A stretch of 64,000 nucleotides of DNA from Apostichopus japonicus (Eukaryota; Echinodermata; Holothuroidea; Aspidochirotida; Stichopodidae). How positions within the stretch are numbered: position 1 is the stretch's first letter; each line of letters opens with the position of its first letter. Under the pieces are notes generated by a model. The model was not told where the DNA came from, did no database searches, and was given only the letters and a program-made list of their open reading frames with translations. This document shows, piece by piece, positions 21,971 through 35,078 of the stretch. Made by a program: the position numbers and the translations under genes. The stretch covers positions 11,452,321 to 11,516,320 of the forward strand of contig NC_092578.1 in assembly GCF_037975245.1 (NCBI RefSeq). The letters run 5' to 3'.

Positions 21971-23190
21971 GGTCACCAGGGGTCAAATGGTCAAAATCTT
22001 GTCAAAGAAATATCTCAAGTGGGTAATGTCGGACCGACTTAAGATCGGTTGGCCGGAGTACCCATTCAAGTGCCACTTACCCTTTGTTTTCGATGCAGGT
22101 CAAAGGTCATTTGGGGTCACCAGGGGTCACCAGCGGTCAAATGGTCAAAATCTTATCAACGAGATATCTCAAGTGGGTAATGTCGGACCGAATTAAGATC
22201 GGTTGGCCGGAGTACCCATTCAAGTGCCACTTACCCTTTGTTTTCGGTGCAGGTCAAAGGTCATTTGGGGTCACCAGGGGTCAAATGGTCAAAATCTTGT
22301 CAACGAGATATCTCAAGTGGGTAATGTCGGACCGACTTAAGATCGGTGGGCCGGAGTACCCATTCAAGTGCCACTTACCCTTTGTTTTCGGTGCTGGTCA
22401 AAGGTCATTTGGGGTCACCAGGGGTCAAATGGTCAAAATCTTGTCAACGAGATATCTCAAGTGGGTAATGTCGGACCGAATTAAGATCGGTTGGCCGGAG
22501 TACCCATTCAAGTGCCACTTACCCTTTGTTGTCGGTGCAGGTCAAAGGTCATTTAAGGTCATTTGGGGTCACCAGGGGTCAAATGGTCAAAATCTTGTCA
22601 ACGAGATATCTCAAGTGGGTAATGTCGGACCGACTTAAGATCGGTTGGCCGGAGTACCCATTCAAGTGCCACTTACCCTTTGTTTTCGATGCAGGTCAAA
22701 GGTCATTTGGGGTCACCAGGTTTCAAATGGTCAAAATCTTGTCAACGAGTTATCTCAAGTGGGTGATGTCGGACCGACATAAGATCGGTTGGCCGGAGTA
22801 CCCATTCAAGTGCCACTTACCCTTTGTTTTCGGTGCAGGTCAAAGGTCATTTGGGGTCACCAGGAGTCACCAGGGGTCAAATGGTCAAAATCTTGTCAAC
22901 GAGATATCTCAAGTGGGTAATGTCGGACCGACTTAAGATCGGTTGTCCGGAGTACCCATTCAAGTGCCACTTCCCCTTTGTTTTCGGTGCAGGTCAAAGG
23001 TCATTTGGGGTCACCAGGGGTCAAATGGTCAAAATCTTGTAAACACGATATCTCAAGTGGGTTATGTCGGACCGACTTTACATTGGTGGGCCGGAGTACC
23101 CATTCAAGTACCACTTACCCTTTGTTTTCGGTGCAGGGCAAAGGTCATTTGGGGTCACCAGGGGTCAAATGGTCAAAATCTTGTCAACGA
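21970..23190 (+). repeat. 1.2-kb block shared with 53430-54640 and 56820-58010
   Basis: Markers match at offset 31456: aaagaaatatc at 22003, cttatcaacg at about 22150, gtgctgg at about 22391, ttgtcgg with taaggtcatt at about 22530-22560, gggtgatgtc at about 22762, and the rare cagggcaaagg at about 23135. The last variant is also at about 54591 but absent from the tandem copy at 57985. The copy here has attggtggg at about 23083 where the partner has attggttgg. Confidence 0.83.
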
Positions 23191-24080
23191 GATATCTCAA
23201 GTGGGTAATGTCGGACCGACTTAAGATCGGTGGGCAGGACTACCCATTCAAGTGCCACTTACCCTTTGTTTTCGGTGCAGGTCAAAGGTCACCAGGGGTC
23301 ACCAAGGGTCAAATGGTCAAAATCTTGTCAACGAGATATCTCAAGTGGGTAATGTCGGACCGACTTAAGATCGGTTGGCCGGAGTACCCATTCAAGTGCC
23401 ACTTACCCTTTGTTTTCGATGCAGGTCAAAGGTCATTTGGGGTCACCAGGGGTCACCAGCGGTCAAATGGTCAAAATCTTGTCAACGAGATATCTCAAGT
23501 GGGTAATGTCGGACCGAATTAAGATCGGTTGGCAGGAGTAGCCATTCAAGTGCCACTTACCCTTTGTTTTCGGTGCAGGTCAAAGGTCATTTGGGGTCAC
23601 CAGGGGTCAAATGGTCAAAATCTTGTCAACGAGATATCTCAAGTGGGTATTGTCGGACCGACATAAGATCGGTTGGCCGGAGTACCCATTCAAGTGCCAC
23701 TTACCCATTGTTTTCGGTGCAGGTCAAAGGTCATTTGGGGTCACCAGGGGTCACCAGGGGTCAAATGGTCAAAATCTTGTCAACGAGATATCTCAAGTGG
23801 GTAATGTCGGACCGACTTAAGATCGGTTGGCCGGAGTACCCATTCAAGTGCCACTTACCCTTTGTTTTCGGTGCAGGTCAAAGGTCATTTGGGGTCACCA
23901 GGGGTCAAATGGTCAAAATCTTGTAAACACGATATCTCAAGTGGGTAATGTCGGACCGACTTTACATTGGTTGGCCGGAGCACCCATTCAAGTGCCACTT
24001 ACCCTTTGTTTTCGGTGCAGGTCAAAGGTCATTTGGGGTCACCAGGGGTCAAATGGTCAAAATCTTGTCAACGAGATATC
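23191..24080 (+). repeat. Monomers linking two blocks; copy of the 7.1-7.9 kb series
   Basis: It starts with gggcaggactacc and a ccag substitution carrying a private ccaagggtca (about 23301), followed by cgatgcagg with ccagcggtca. From about 23564 markers match 7096 onward at offset 16468 (cccattgtt, gagcaccc T-type, gggttgtgtc, and on to the tttg 154-mer near 24330). A gcaggagtagcc monomer at about 23532 repeats the type seen at 433 and 1297. Confidence 0.8.
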
Positions 24081-27000
24081 TCAAGTGGGTTGTGTCGGAC
24101 CGACTTAAGATCGGTTGGCCGGAGTACCCATTCAAGTGTCACTTACCCTTTGTTTTCGGTGCTGGTCAAAGGTCATTTGGGGTCACCAGGGGTCACCAGG
24201 GGTCAAATGGTCAAAATCTTGTCAACGAGATATCTCAAGTGGGTAATGTCGGACCGAATTAAGATCGGTTGGCCGGAGTACCCATTCAAGTGCCACTTAC
24301 CCTTTGTTTTCGGTGCAGGTCAAAGGTCATTTGGGGTCATTTGGGGTCACCAGGGGTCAAATGGTCAAAATCTTGTCAACGAGATATCTCAAGTGGGTAA
24401 TGTCGGACCGACTTAAGATCGGTTGGCCGGAGTACCCATTCAAGTGCCACTTACCCTTTGTTTTCGGTGCAGGTCAAAGGTCATTTGGTGTCATTTGGGG
24501 TCACCAGGGGTCAAATGGTCAAAATCTTGTCAACGAGATATCTCAAGTGGGTAATGTCGGACCGACACAAGATCGGTGGGCCGGAGTACCCATTCAAGTG
24601 CCACTTACCCTTTGTTTTCGGTGCAGGTCAAAGGTCATTTGGGGTCACCAGGGGTCAAATGGTCAAAATCTTGTCAACGAGATATCTCAAGTGGGTAATG
24701 TCGGACCGAATTAAGATCGGTTGGCAGGAGTACCCATTCAAGTGCCACTTACCCTTTGTTTTCGGTGCAGGTCAAAGGTCATTTGGGGTCACCAGGAGTC
24801 ACCAGGGGTCAAATGGTCAAAATCTTGTCAACGAGATATCTCAAGTGGGTATTGTCGGACCGACTTAAGATCGGTTGTCCGGAGTACCCATTCAAGTGCC
24901 ACTTCCCCTTTGTTTTCGGTGCAGGTCAAAGGTCATTTGGGATCACCAGGGGTCAAATGGTCAAAATCTTGTAAACACGATATCTCAAGTGGGTTATGTC
25001 GGACCGACTTTACATTGGTTGGCCGGAGTACCCATTCAAGTACCACTTACCCTTTGTTTTCGGTGCAGGTCAAAGGTCATTTGGGGTCACCAGGGGTCAC
25101 CAGGGGTCAAATGGTCAAAATCTTGTCAACGAGATATCTCAAGTGGGTAATGTCGGACCGACTTAAGATCGGTTGGCCGGAGTACCCATTCAAGTGCCAC
25201 TTACCCTTTGTTTTCGGTGCAGGTCAAAGGTCATTTGGGGTCACCAGGGGTCAAATGGTCAAAATCTTGTAAACACGATATCTCAAGTGGGTAATGTCGG
25301 ACCGACTTTACATTGGTTGGCCGGAGTACCCATTCAAGTACCACTTACCCTTTGTTTTCGGTGCAGGTCAAAGGTCATTTGGGGTCACCAGGGGTCAAAT
25401 GGTCAAAATCTTGTCAACGAGATATCTCAAGTGGGTAATGTCGGACCGACTTAAGATCGGTTGGCCGGACTACCCATTCAAGTGCCACTTACCCTTTGTT
25501 TTCGGTGCAGGTCAAAGGTCATTTGGGGTCACCAGGGGTCAAATGGTCAAAATCTTGTCAAAGAGATATCTCAAGTGGGAAATGTCGGACCGACATAAGA
25601 TCGGTTGGCCGGAGTACCCATTCAAGTGCCACTTACCCTTTGTTTTCGGTGCAGGTCAAAGGTCATTTGGGGTCACCAGGGGTTACCAGGGGTCAAATGG
25701 TCAAAATCTTGTCAACGAGATATCTCAAGTGGGTAATGTCGGACCGACTTAAGATCGGTTGGCCGGAGTACCCATTCAAGTGCCACTTACCCTTTGTTTT
25801 CGGTGCAGGTCAAAGGTCATTTGGGGTCACCAGGGGTCAAATGGTCAAAATCTTGTCAACGAGATATCTCAAGTGGGTAATGTCGGACCGAATTAAGATC
25901 GGTTGGCCGGAGTACCCATTCAAGTGCCACTTACCCTTTGTTTTCGGTGCAGGTCAAAGGTCATTTGGGGTCATTTGGGGTCACCAGGGGTCAAATGGTC
26001 AAAATCTTGTCAACGAGATATCTCAAGTGGGTAATGTCGGACCGACACAAGATCGGTTGGCCGGAGTACCCATTCAAGTGCCACTTACCCTTTGTTTTCG
26101 GTGCAGGACAAAGGTCATTTGGGGTCACAGGGGTCAAATGGTCAAAATCTTGTCAACGAGATATCTCAAGTGGGTAATGTCGGACCGACTTAAGATCGGT
26201 GGGCCGGAGTACCCATTCAAGTGCCACTTACCCTTTGTTTTCGGTGCAGGTCAAAGGTCATTTGGGGTCACCAGGGGTCACCAGGGGTCAAATGGTCAAA
26301 ATCTTGTCAACGAGATATCTCAAGTGGGTAATGTCGGACCGACACAAGATCGGTCTGCCGGAGTACCCATTCAAGTGCCACTTACCCTTTGTTTTCGGTG
26401 CAGGTCAAAGGTCATTTGGGGTCACCAGGGGTCAAATGGTCAAAATCTTGTCAACGAGATATCTCAAGTGGGTAATGTCGGACCGAATTAAGATCGGTTG
26501 GCCGGAGTACCCATTCAAGTGCCACTTACCCTTTGTTGTCGGTGCAGGTCAAAGGTCATTTAAGGTCATTTGGGGTCACCAGGGGTCAAATGGTCAAAAT
26601 CTTGTCAACGAGATATCTCAAGTGGGTAATGTCGGACCGACTTAAGATCGGTTGGCCGGAGTACCCATTCAAGTGCCACTTACCCTTTGTTTTCGATGCA
26701 GGTCAAAGGTCATTTGGGGTCACCAGGTTTCAAATGGTCAAAATCTTGTCAACGAGTTATCTCAAGTGGGTAATGTCGGACCGACATAAGATCGGTTGGC
26801 CGGAGTACCCATTCAAGTGCCACTTACCCTTTGTTTTCGGTGCAGGTCAAAGGTCATTTGGGGTCACCAGGAGTCACCAGGGGTCAAATGGTCAAAATCT
26901 TGTCAACGAGATATCTCAAGTGGGTATTGTCGGACCGACTTAAGATCGGTTGTCCGGAGTACCCATTCAAGTGCCACTTCCCCTTTGTTTTCGGTGCAGG

Positions 27001-27202
27001 TCAAAGGTCATTTGGGGTCACCAGGGGTCAAATGGTCAAAATCTTGTAAACACGATATCTCAAGTGGGTTATGTCGGACCGACTTTACATTGGTTGGCCG
27101 GAGTACCCATTCAAGTCCCACTTACCCTTTGTTTTCGGTGCAGGTCAAAGGTCATTTGGGGTCACCAGGGGTCAAATGGTCAAAATCTTGTCAACGAGAT
27201 AT
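24080..27202 (+). repeat. 3123-bp tandem unit, copy 1
   Basis: The shared gggttgtgtc and the rare aagtgtcac (24136 and 27259) start the unit. Further markers match at offset 3123: gggatcacc at about 24940, the T-type pair, gggaaatgtc at about 25578, ggggttaccagg, caggacaaagg at about 26105, cggtctgccgg, ttgtcgg with taaggtcatt, and the dyad-less cassette. The length equals 21 monomers plus ten 10-bp units minus 1. Copy 1 has a private tcatttggtgtc at about 24486. Confidence 0.88.
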
Positions 27203-30200
27203 CTCAAGTGGGTTGTGTCGGACCGACTTAAGATCGGTTGGCCGGAGTACCCATTCAAGTGTCACTTACCCTTTGTTTTCGGTGCTGGTCAAAGGTCATT
27301 TGGGGTCACCAGGGGTCACCAGGGGTCAAATGGTCAAAATCTTGTCAACGAGATATCTCAAGTGGGTAATGTCGGACCGAATTAAGATCGGTTGGCCGGA
27401 GTACCCATTCAAGTGCCACTTACCCTTTGTTTTCGGTGCAGGTCAAAGGTCATTTGGGGTCATTTGGGGTCACCAGGGGTCAAATGGTCAAAATCTTGTC
27501 AACGAGATATCTCAAGTGGGTAATGTCGGACCGACTTAAGATCGGTTGGCCGGAGTACCCATTCAAGTGCCACTTACCCTTTGTTTTCGGTGCAGGTCAA
27601 AGGTCATTTGGGGTCATTTGGGGTCACCAGGGGTCAAATGGTCAAAATCTTGTCAACGAGATATCTCAAGTGGGTAATGTCGGACCGACACAAGATCGGT
27701 GGGCCGGAGTACCCATTCAAGTGCCACTTACCCTTTGTTTTCGGTGCAGGTCAAAGGTCATTTGGGGTCACCAGGGGTCAAATGGTCAAAATCTTGTCAA
27801 CGAGATATCTCAAGTGGGTAATGTCGGACCGAATTAAGATCGGTTGGCAGGAGTACCCATTCAAGTGCCACTTACCCTTTGTTTTCGGTGCAGGTCAAAG
27901 GTCATTTGGGGTCACCAGGAGTCACCAGGGGTCAAATGGTCAAAATCTTGTCAACGAGATATCTCAAGTGGGTATTGTCGGACCGACTTAAGATCGGTTG
28001 TCCGGAGTACCCATTCAAGTGCCACTTCCCCTTTGTTTTCGGTGCAGGTCAAAGGTCATTTGGGATCACCAGGGGTCAAATGGTCAAAATCTTGTAAACA
28101 CGATATCTCAAGTGGGTTATGTCGGACCGACTTTACATTGGTTGGCCGGAGTACCCATTCAAGTACCACTTACCCTTTGTTTTCGGTGCAGGTCAAAGGT
28201 CATTTGGGGTCACCAGGGGTCACCAGGGGTCAAATGGTCAAAATCTTGTCAACGAGATATCTCAAGTGGGTAATATCGGACCGACTTAAGATCGGTTGGC
28301 CGGAGTACCCATTCAAGTGCCACTTACCCTTTGTTTTCGGTGCAGGTCAAAGGTCATTTGGGGTCACCAGGGGTCAAATGGTCAAAATCTTGTAAACACG
28401 ATATCTCAAGTGGGTAATGTCGGACCGACTTTACATTGGTTGGCCGGAGTACCCATTCAAGTACCACTTACCCTTTGTTTTCGGTGCAGGTCAAAGGTCA
28501 TTTGGGGTCACCAGGGGTCAAATGGTCAAAATCTTGTCAACGAGATATCTCAAGTGGGTAATGTCGGACCGACTTAAGATCGGTTGGCCGGACTACCCAT
28601 TCAAGTGCCACTTACCCTTTGTTTTCGGTGCAGGTCAAAGGTCATTTGGGGTCACCAGGGGTCAAATGGTCAAAATCTTGTCAAAGAGATATCTCAAGTG
28701 GGAAATGTCGGACCGACATAAGATCGGTTGGCCGGAGTACCCATTCAAGTGCCACTTACCCTTTGTTTTCGGTGCAGGTCAAAGGTCATTTGGGGTCACC
28801 AGGGGTTACCAGGGGTCAAATGGTCAAAATCTTGTCAACGAGATATCTCAAGTGGGTAATGTCGGACCGACTTAAGATCGGTTGGCCGGAGTACCCATTC
28901 AAGTGCCACTTACCCTTTGTTTTCGGTGCAGGTCAAAGGTCATTTGGGGTCACCAGGGGTCAAATGGTCAAAATCTTGTCAACGAGATATCTCAAGTGGG
29001 TAATGTCGGACCGAATTAAGATCGGTTGGCCGGAGTACCCATTCAAGTGCCACTTACCCTTTGTTTTCGGTGCAGGTCAAAGGTCATTTGGGGTCATTTG
29101 GGGTCACCAGGGGTCAAATGGTCAAAATCTTGTCAACGAGATATCTCAAGTGGGTAATGTCGGACCGACACAAGATCGGTTGGCCGGAGTACCCATTCAA
29201 GTGCCACTTACCCTTTGTTTTCGGTGCAGGACAAAGGTCATTTGGGGTCACAGGGGTCAAATGGTCAAAATCTTGTCAACGAGATATCTCAAGTGGGTAT
29301 TGTCGGACCGACTTAAGATCGGTGGGCCGGAGTACCCATTCAAGTGCCACTTACCCTTTGTTTTCGGTGCAGGTCAAAGGTCATTTGGGGTCACCAGGGG
29401 TCACCAGGGGTCAAATGGTCAAAATCTTGTCAACGAGATATCTCAAGTGGGTAATGTCGGACCGACACAAGATCGGTCTGCCGGAGTACCCATTCAAGTG
29501 CCACTTACCCTTTGTTTTCGGTGCAGGTCAAAGGTCATTTGGGGTCACCAGGGGTCAAATGGTCAAAATCTTGTCAACGAGATATCTCAAGTGGGTAATG
29601 TCGGACCGAATTAAGATCGGTTGGCCGGAGTACCCATTCAAGTGCCACTTACCCTTTGTTGTCGGTGCAGGTCAAAGGTCATTTAAGGTCATTTGGGGTC
29701 ACCAGGGGTCAAATGGTCAAAATCTTGTCAACGAGATATCTCAAGTGGGTAATGTCGGACCGACTTAAGATCGGTTGGCCGGAGTACCCATTCAAGTGCC
29801 ACTTACCCTTTGTTTTCGATGCAGGTCAAAGGTCATTTGGGGTCACCAGGTTTCAAATGGTCAAAATCTTGTCAACGAGTTATCTCAAGTGGGTAATGTC
29901 GGACCGACATAAGATCGGTTGGCCGGAGTACCCATTCAAGTGCCACTTACCCTTTGTTTTCGGTGCAGGTCAAAGGTCATTTGGGGTCACCAGGAGTCAC
30001 CAGGGGTCAAATGGTCAAAATCTTGTCAACGAGATATCTCAAGTGGGTATTGTCGGACCGACTTAAGATCGGTTGTCCGGAGTACCCATTCAAGTGCCAC
30101 TTCCCCTTTGTTTTCGGTGCAGGTCAAAGGTCATTTGGGGTCACCAGGGGTCAAATGGTCAAAATCTTGTAAACACGATATCTCAAGTGGGTTATGTCGG

Positions 30201-30325
30201 ACCGACTTTACATTGGTTGGCCGGAGTACCCATTCAAGTCCCACTTACCCTTTGTTTTCGGTGCAGGTCAAAGGTCATTTGGGGTCACCAGGGGTCAAAT
30301 GGTCAAAATCTTGTCAACGAGATAT
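27203..30325 (+). repeat. 3123-bp tandem unit, copy 2
   Basis: It matches copy 1 over nearly its whole length. Private changes seen: gggtaatatcgg at about 28275, which breaks the dyad, and gggtattgtc at about 29300 where copy 1 has gggtaatgtc. Both ends have the T-type monomer with aagtcccac (about 27116 and 30239), the likely crossover region. Confidence 0.88.
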
Positions 30326-32095
30326 CTCAAGTGGGTAATGTCGGACCGACTTAAGATCGGTGGGCAGGACTACCCATTCAAGTGCCACTTACCTTTGTTT
30401 TCGGTGCAGGTCAAAGGTCATTTGGGGTCACCAGGGGTCAAATGGTCAAAATCTTGTCAAAGAAATATCTCAAGTGGGTAATGTCGGACCGACATAAGAT
30501 CGGTTGGCCGGAGTACCCATTCAAGTGCCAGTTACCCTTTGTTTTCGGTGCAGGTCAAAGGTCATTTGGGGTCACCAGGGGTCACCAGGGGTCAAATGGT
30601 CAAAATCTTATCAACGAGATATCTCAAGTGGGTAATGTCGGACCGACTTAAGATCGGTTGGCCGTAGTACCCATTCAAGTGCCACTTACCCTTTGTTTTC
30701 GATGCAGGTCAAAGGTCATTTGGGGTCACCAGGTTTCAAATGGTCAAAATCTTGTCAACGAGTTATCTCAAGTGGGTAATGTCGGACCGACATCAGATCG
30801 GCTGGCCGGAGTACCCATTCAAGTGCCACTTACCCTTTGTTTTCGGTGCAGGTCAAAGGTCATTTGGGGTCATTTGGGGTCACCAGGGGTCAAATGGTCA
30901 AAATCTTGTCAACGAGATATCTCAAGTGGGTAATGTCGGACCGACACAAGATCGGTGGGCCGGAGTACCCATTCAAGTGCCACTTACCCTTTGTTTTCGG
31001 TGCAGGTCAAAGGTCATTTGGGGTCACCAGGGGTCAAATGGTCAAAATCTTGTCAACGAGATATCTCAAGTGGGTAATGTCGGACCGAATTAAGATCGGT
31101 TGGCAGGAGTACCCATTCAAGTGCCACTTACCCTTTGTTTTCGGTGCAGGTCAAAGGTCATTTGGGGTCATTTGGGGTCACCAGGGGTCAAATGGTCAAA
31201 ATCTTGTCAACGAGATATCTCAAGTGGGTAATGTCGGACCGACACAAGATCGGTTGGCCGGAGTACCCATTCAAGTGCCACTTACCCTTTGTTTTCGGTG
31301 CAGGACAAAGGTCATTTGGGGTCACAGGGGTCAAATGGTCAAAATCTTGTCAACGAGATATCTCAAGTGGGTAATGTCGGACCGAATTAAGATCGGTTGG
31401 CAGGAGTACCCATTCAAGTGCCACTTACCCTTTGTTTTCGGTGCAGGTCAAAGGTCATTTGGGGTCACCAGGGGTCACCAGGGGTCAAATGGTCAAAATC
31501 TTGTCAACGAGATATCTCAAGTGGGTAATGTCGGACCGACACAAGATCGGTGGGCCGGAGTACCCATTCAAGTGCCACTTACCCTTTGTTTTCGGTGCTG
31601 GTCAAAGGTCATTTGGGGTCACCAGGGGTCAAATGGTCAAAATCTTGTCAACGAGATATCTCAAGTGGGTAATGTCGGACCGAATTAAGATCGGTTGGCC
31701 GGAGTACCCATTCAAGTGCCACTTACCCTTTGTTGTCGGTGCAGGTCAAAGGTCATTTAAGGTCATTTGGGGTCACCAGGGGTCAAATGGTCAAAATCTT
31801 GTCAACGAGATATCTCAAGTGGGTAATGTCGGACCGACTTAAGATCGGTTGGCCGGAGTACCCATTCAAGTGCCACTTACCCTTTGTTTTCGATGCAGGT
31901 CAAAGGTCATTTGGGGTCACCAGGTTTCAAATGGTCAAAATCTTGTCAACGAGTTATCTCAAGTGGGTAATGTCGGACCGACATAAGATCGGTTGGCCGG
32001 AGTACCCATTCAAGTGCCACTTACCCTTTGTTTTCGGTGCAGGTCAAAGGTCATTTGGGGTCACCAGGAGTCACCAGGGGTCAAATGGTCAAAAT
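27545..32095 (+). repeat. 4.5-kb block, copy A (partner 39584-44125)
   Basis: Markers match the partner over more than 4.5 kb. The offset is 12039 at the left, 12032 after a 7-bp deletion in the partner, 12031 after a further 1-bp deletion, and 12030 after one monomer is exchanged near 30930-31100. The rare gggatcacc (about 28063 and 40102) is common to both. This is the longest near-identical pair seen in the window. Confidence 0.87.
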
Positions 32096-32099
32096 CTTG

Positions 32100-35078
32100 T
32101 AAACACGATATCTCAAGTGGGTTATGTCGGACCGACTTTACATTGGTTGGCCGGAGTACCCATTCAAGTACCACTTACCCTTTGTTTTCGGTGCAGGTCA
32201 AAGGTCATTTGGGGTCACCAGGGGTCACCAGGGGTCACCAGGGGTCAAATGGTCAAAATCTTGTCAACGAGATATCTCAAGTGGGTAATGTCGGACCGAC
32301 TTAAGATCGGTTGGCCGGAGTACCCATTCAAGTGCCACTTACCCTTTGTTTTCGGTGCAGGTCAAAGGTCATTTGGGGTCACCAGGGGTCAAATGGTCAA
32401 AATCTTGTAAACACGATATCTCAAGTGGGTAATGTCGGACCGACTTTACATTGGTTGGCCGGAGTACCCATTCAAGTACCACTTACCCTTTGTTTTCGGT
32501 GCAGGTCAAAGGTCATTTGGGGTCACCAGGGGTCAAATGGTCAAAATCTTGTCAACGAGATATCTCAAGTGGGTAATGTCGGACCGACTTAAGATCGGTT
32601 GGCCGGACTACCCATTCAAGTGCCACTTACCCTTTGTTTTCGGTGCAGGTCAAAGGTCATTTGGGGTCACCAGGGGTCAAATGGTCAAAATCTTGTCAAA
32701 GAGATATCTCAAGTGGGAAATGTCGGACCGACATAAGATCGGTTGGCCGGAGTACCCATTCAAGTGCCACTTACCCTTTGTTTTCGGTGCAGGTCAAAGG
32801 TCATTTGGGGTCACCAGGGGTTACCAGGGGTCAAATGGTCAAAATCTTGTCAACGAGATATCTCAAGTGGGTAATGTCGGACCGACTTAAGATCGGTTGG
32901 CCGGAGTACCCATTCAAGTGCCACTTACCCTTTGTTTTCGGTGCAGGTCAAAGGTCATTTGGGGTCACCAGGGGTCAAATGGTCAAAATCTTGTCAACGA
33001 GATATCTCAAGTGGGTAATGTCGGACCGAATTAAGATCGGTTGGCCGGAGTACCCATTCAAGTGCCACTTACCCTTTGTTTTCGGTGCAGGTCAAAGGTC
33101 ATTTGGGGTCATTTGGGGTCACCAGGGGTCAAATGGTCAAAATCTTGTCAACGAGATATCTCAAGTGGGTAATGTCGGACCGACACAAGATCGGTTGGCC
33201 GGAGTACCCATTCAAGTGCCACTTACCCTTTGTTTTCGGTGCAGGACAAAGGTCATTTGGGGTCACAGGGGTCAAATGGTCAAAATCTTGTCAACGAGAT
33301 ATCTCAAGTGGGTAATGTCGGACCGACTTAAGATCGGTGGGCCGGAGTACCCATTCAAGTGCCACTTACCCTTTGTTTTCGGTGCAGGTCAAAGGTCATT
33401 TGGGGTCACCAGGGGTCACCAGGGGTCAAATGGTCAAAATCTTGTCAACGAGATATCTCAAGTGGGTAATGTCGGACCGACACAAGATCGGTCTGCCGGA
33501 GTACCCATTCAAGTGCCACTTACCCTTTGTTTTCGGTGCAGGTCAAAGGTCATTTGGGGTCACCAGGGGTCAAATGGTCAAAATCTTGTCAACGAGATAT
33601 CTCAAGTGGGTAATGTCGGACCGAATTAAGATCGGTTGGCCGGAGTACCCATTCAAGTGCCACTTACCCTTTGTTGTCGGTGCAGGTCAAAGGTCATTTA
33701 AGGTCATTTGGGGTCACCAGGGGTCAAATGGTCAAAATCTTGTCAACGAGATATCTCAAGTGGGTAATGTCGGACCGACTTAAGATCGGTTGGCCGGAGT
33801 ACCCATTCAAGTGCCACTTACCCTTTGTTTTCGATGCAGGTCAAAGGTCATTTGGGGTCACCAGGTTTCAAATGGTCAAAATCTTGTCAACGAGATATCT
33901 CAAGTGGGTAATGTCGGACCGAATTAAGATCGGTTGGCCGGAGTACCCATTCAAGTGCCACTTACCCTTTGTTGTCGGTGCAGGTCAAAGGTCATTTAAG
34001 GTCATTTGGGGTCACCAGGGGTCAAATGGTCAAAATCTTGTCAACGAGATATCTCAAGTGGGTAATGTCGGACCGACTTAAGATCGGTTGGCCGGAGTAC
34101 CCATTCAAGTGCCACTTACCCTTTGTTTTCGATGCAGGTCAAAGGTCATTTGGGGTCACCAGGTTTCAAATGGTCAAAATCTTGTCAACGAGTTATCTCA
34201 AGTGGGTAATGTCGGACCGACATAAGATCGGTTGGCCGGAGTACCCATTCAAGTGCCACTTACCCTTTGTTTTCGGTGCAGGTCAAAGGTCATTTGGGGT
34301 CACCAGGAGTCACCAGGGGTCAAATGGTCAAAATCTTGTCAACGAGATATCTCAAGTGGGTAATGTCGGACCGACACAAGATCGGTGGGCCGGAGTACCC
34401 ATTCAAGTGCCACTTACCCTTTGTTTTCGGTGCTGGTCAAAGGTCATTTGGGGTCACCAGGGGTCAAATGGTCAAAATCTTGTCAACGAGATATCTCAAG
34501 TGGGTAATGTCGGACCGAATTAAGATCGGTTGGCCGGAGTACCCATTCAAGTGCCACTTACCCTTTGTTGTCGGTGCAGGTCAAAGGTCATTTAAGGTCA
34601 TTTGGGGTCACCAGGGGTCAAATGGTCAAAATCTTGTCAACGAGATATCTCAAGTGGGTAATGTCGGACCGACTTAAGATCGGTTGGCCGGAGTACCCAT
34701 TCAAGTGCCACTTACCCTTTGTTTTCGATGCAGGTCAAAGGTCATTTGGGGTCACCAGGTTTCAAATGGTCAAAATCTTGTCAACGAGTTATCTCAAGTG
34801 GGTAATGTCGGACCGACATAAGATCGGTTGGCCGGAGTACCCATTCAAGTGCCACTTACCCTTTGTTTTCGGTGCAGGTCAAAGGTCATTTGGGGTCACC
34901 AGGAGTCACCAGGGGTCAAATGGTCAAAATCTTGTCAACGAGATATCTCAAGTGGGTATTGTCGGACCGACTTAAGATCGGTTGTCCGGAGTACCCATTC
35001 AAGTGCCACTTCCCCTTTGTTTTCGGTGCAGGTCAAAGGTCATTTGGGGTCACCAGGGGTCAAATGGTCAAAATCTTG
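32100..35078 (+). repeat. 2979-bp tandem unit, copy 1
   Basis: It begins in a T-type monomer and carries a 164-bp monomer (32211-32244). It continues through the gggaaatgtc, ggggttaccagg, caggacaaagg, cggtctgccgg and ttgtcgg types. It then has two successive ttgtcgg-plus-cgatgcagg pairs (about 33675 and 33973). The unit equals 20 monomers plus ten 10-bp units minus 1. Match to the next copy holds to about 34358; the remainder of the unit is other satellite. Confidence 0.85.
32211..32244 (+). repeat. Triple ccag 10-mer in a 164-bp monomer
   Basis: Here the ccag 10-bp unit is present three times, giving a 164-bp monomer, the longest class made only of 10-bp steps. It contains four GGGG runs (32211, 32221, 32231, 32241) separated by 6-nt TCACCA loops, which fits the canonical G-quadruplex pattern. 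The tandem duplicate at 35190-35223 is the only other example seen. Confidence 0.85.

Noticed and set aside
25496-26491. 331-codon open frame repeated at 28619, 32634, 35613, 44500 and 49996
   Set aside because: Its conservation tracks the higher-order unit, not a protein: third positions are no freer than others by eye, and length changes whenever a 10-bp unit changes. Treated as repeat shadow.
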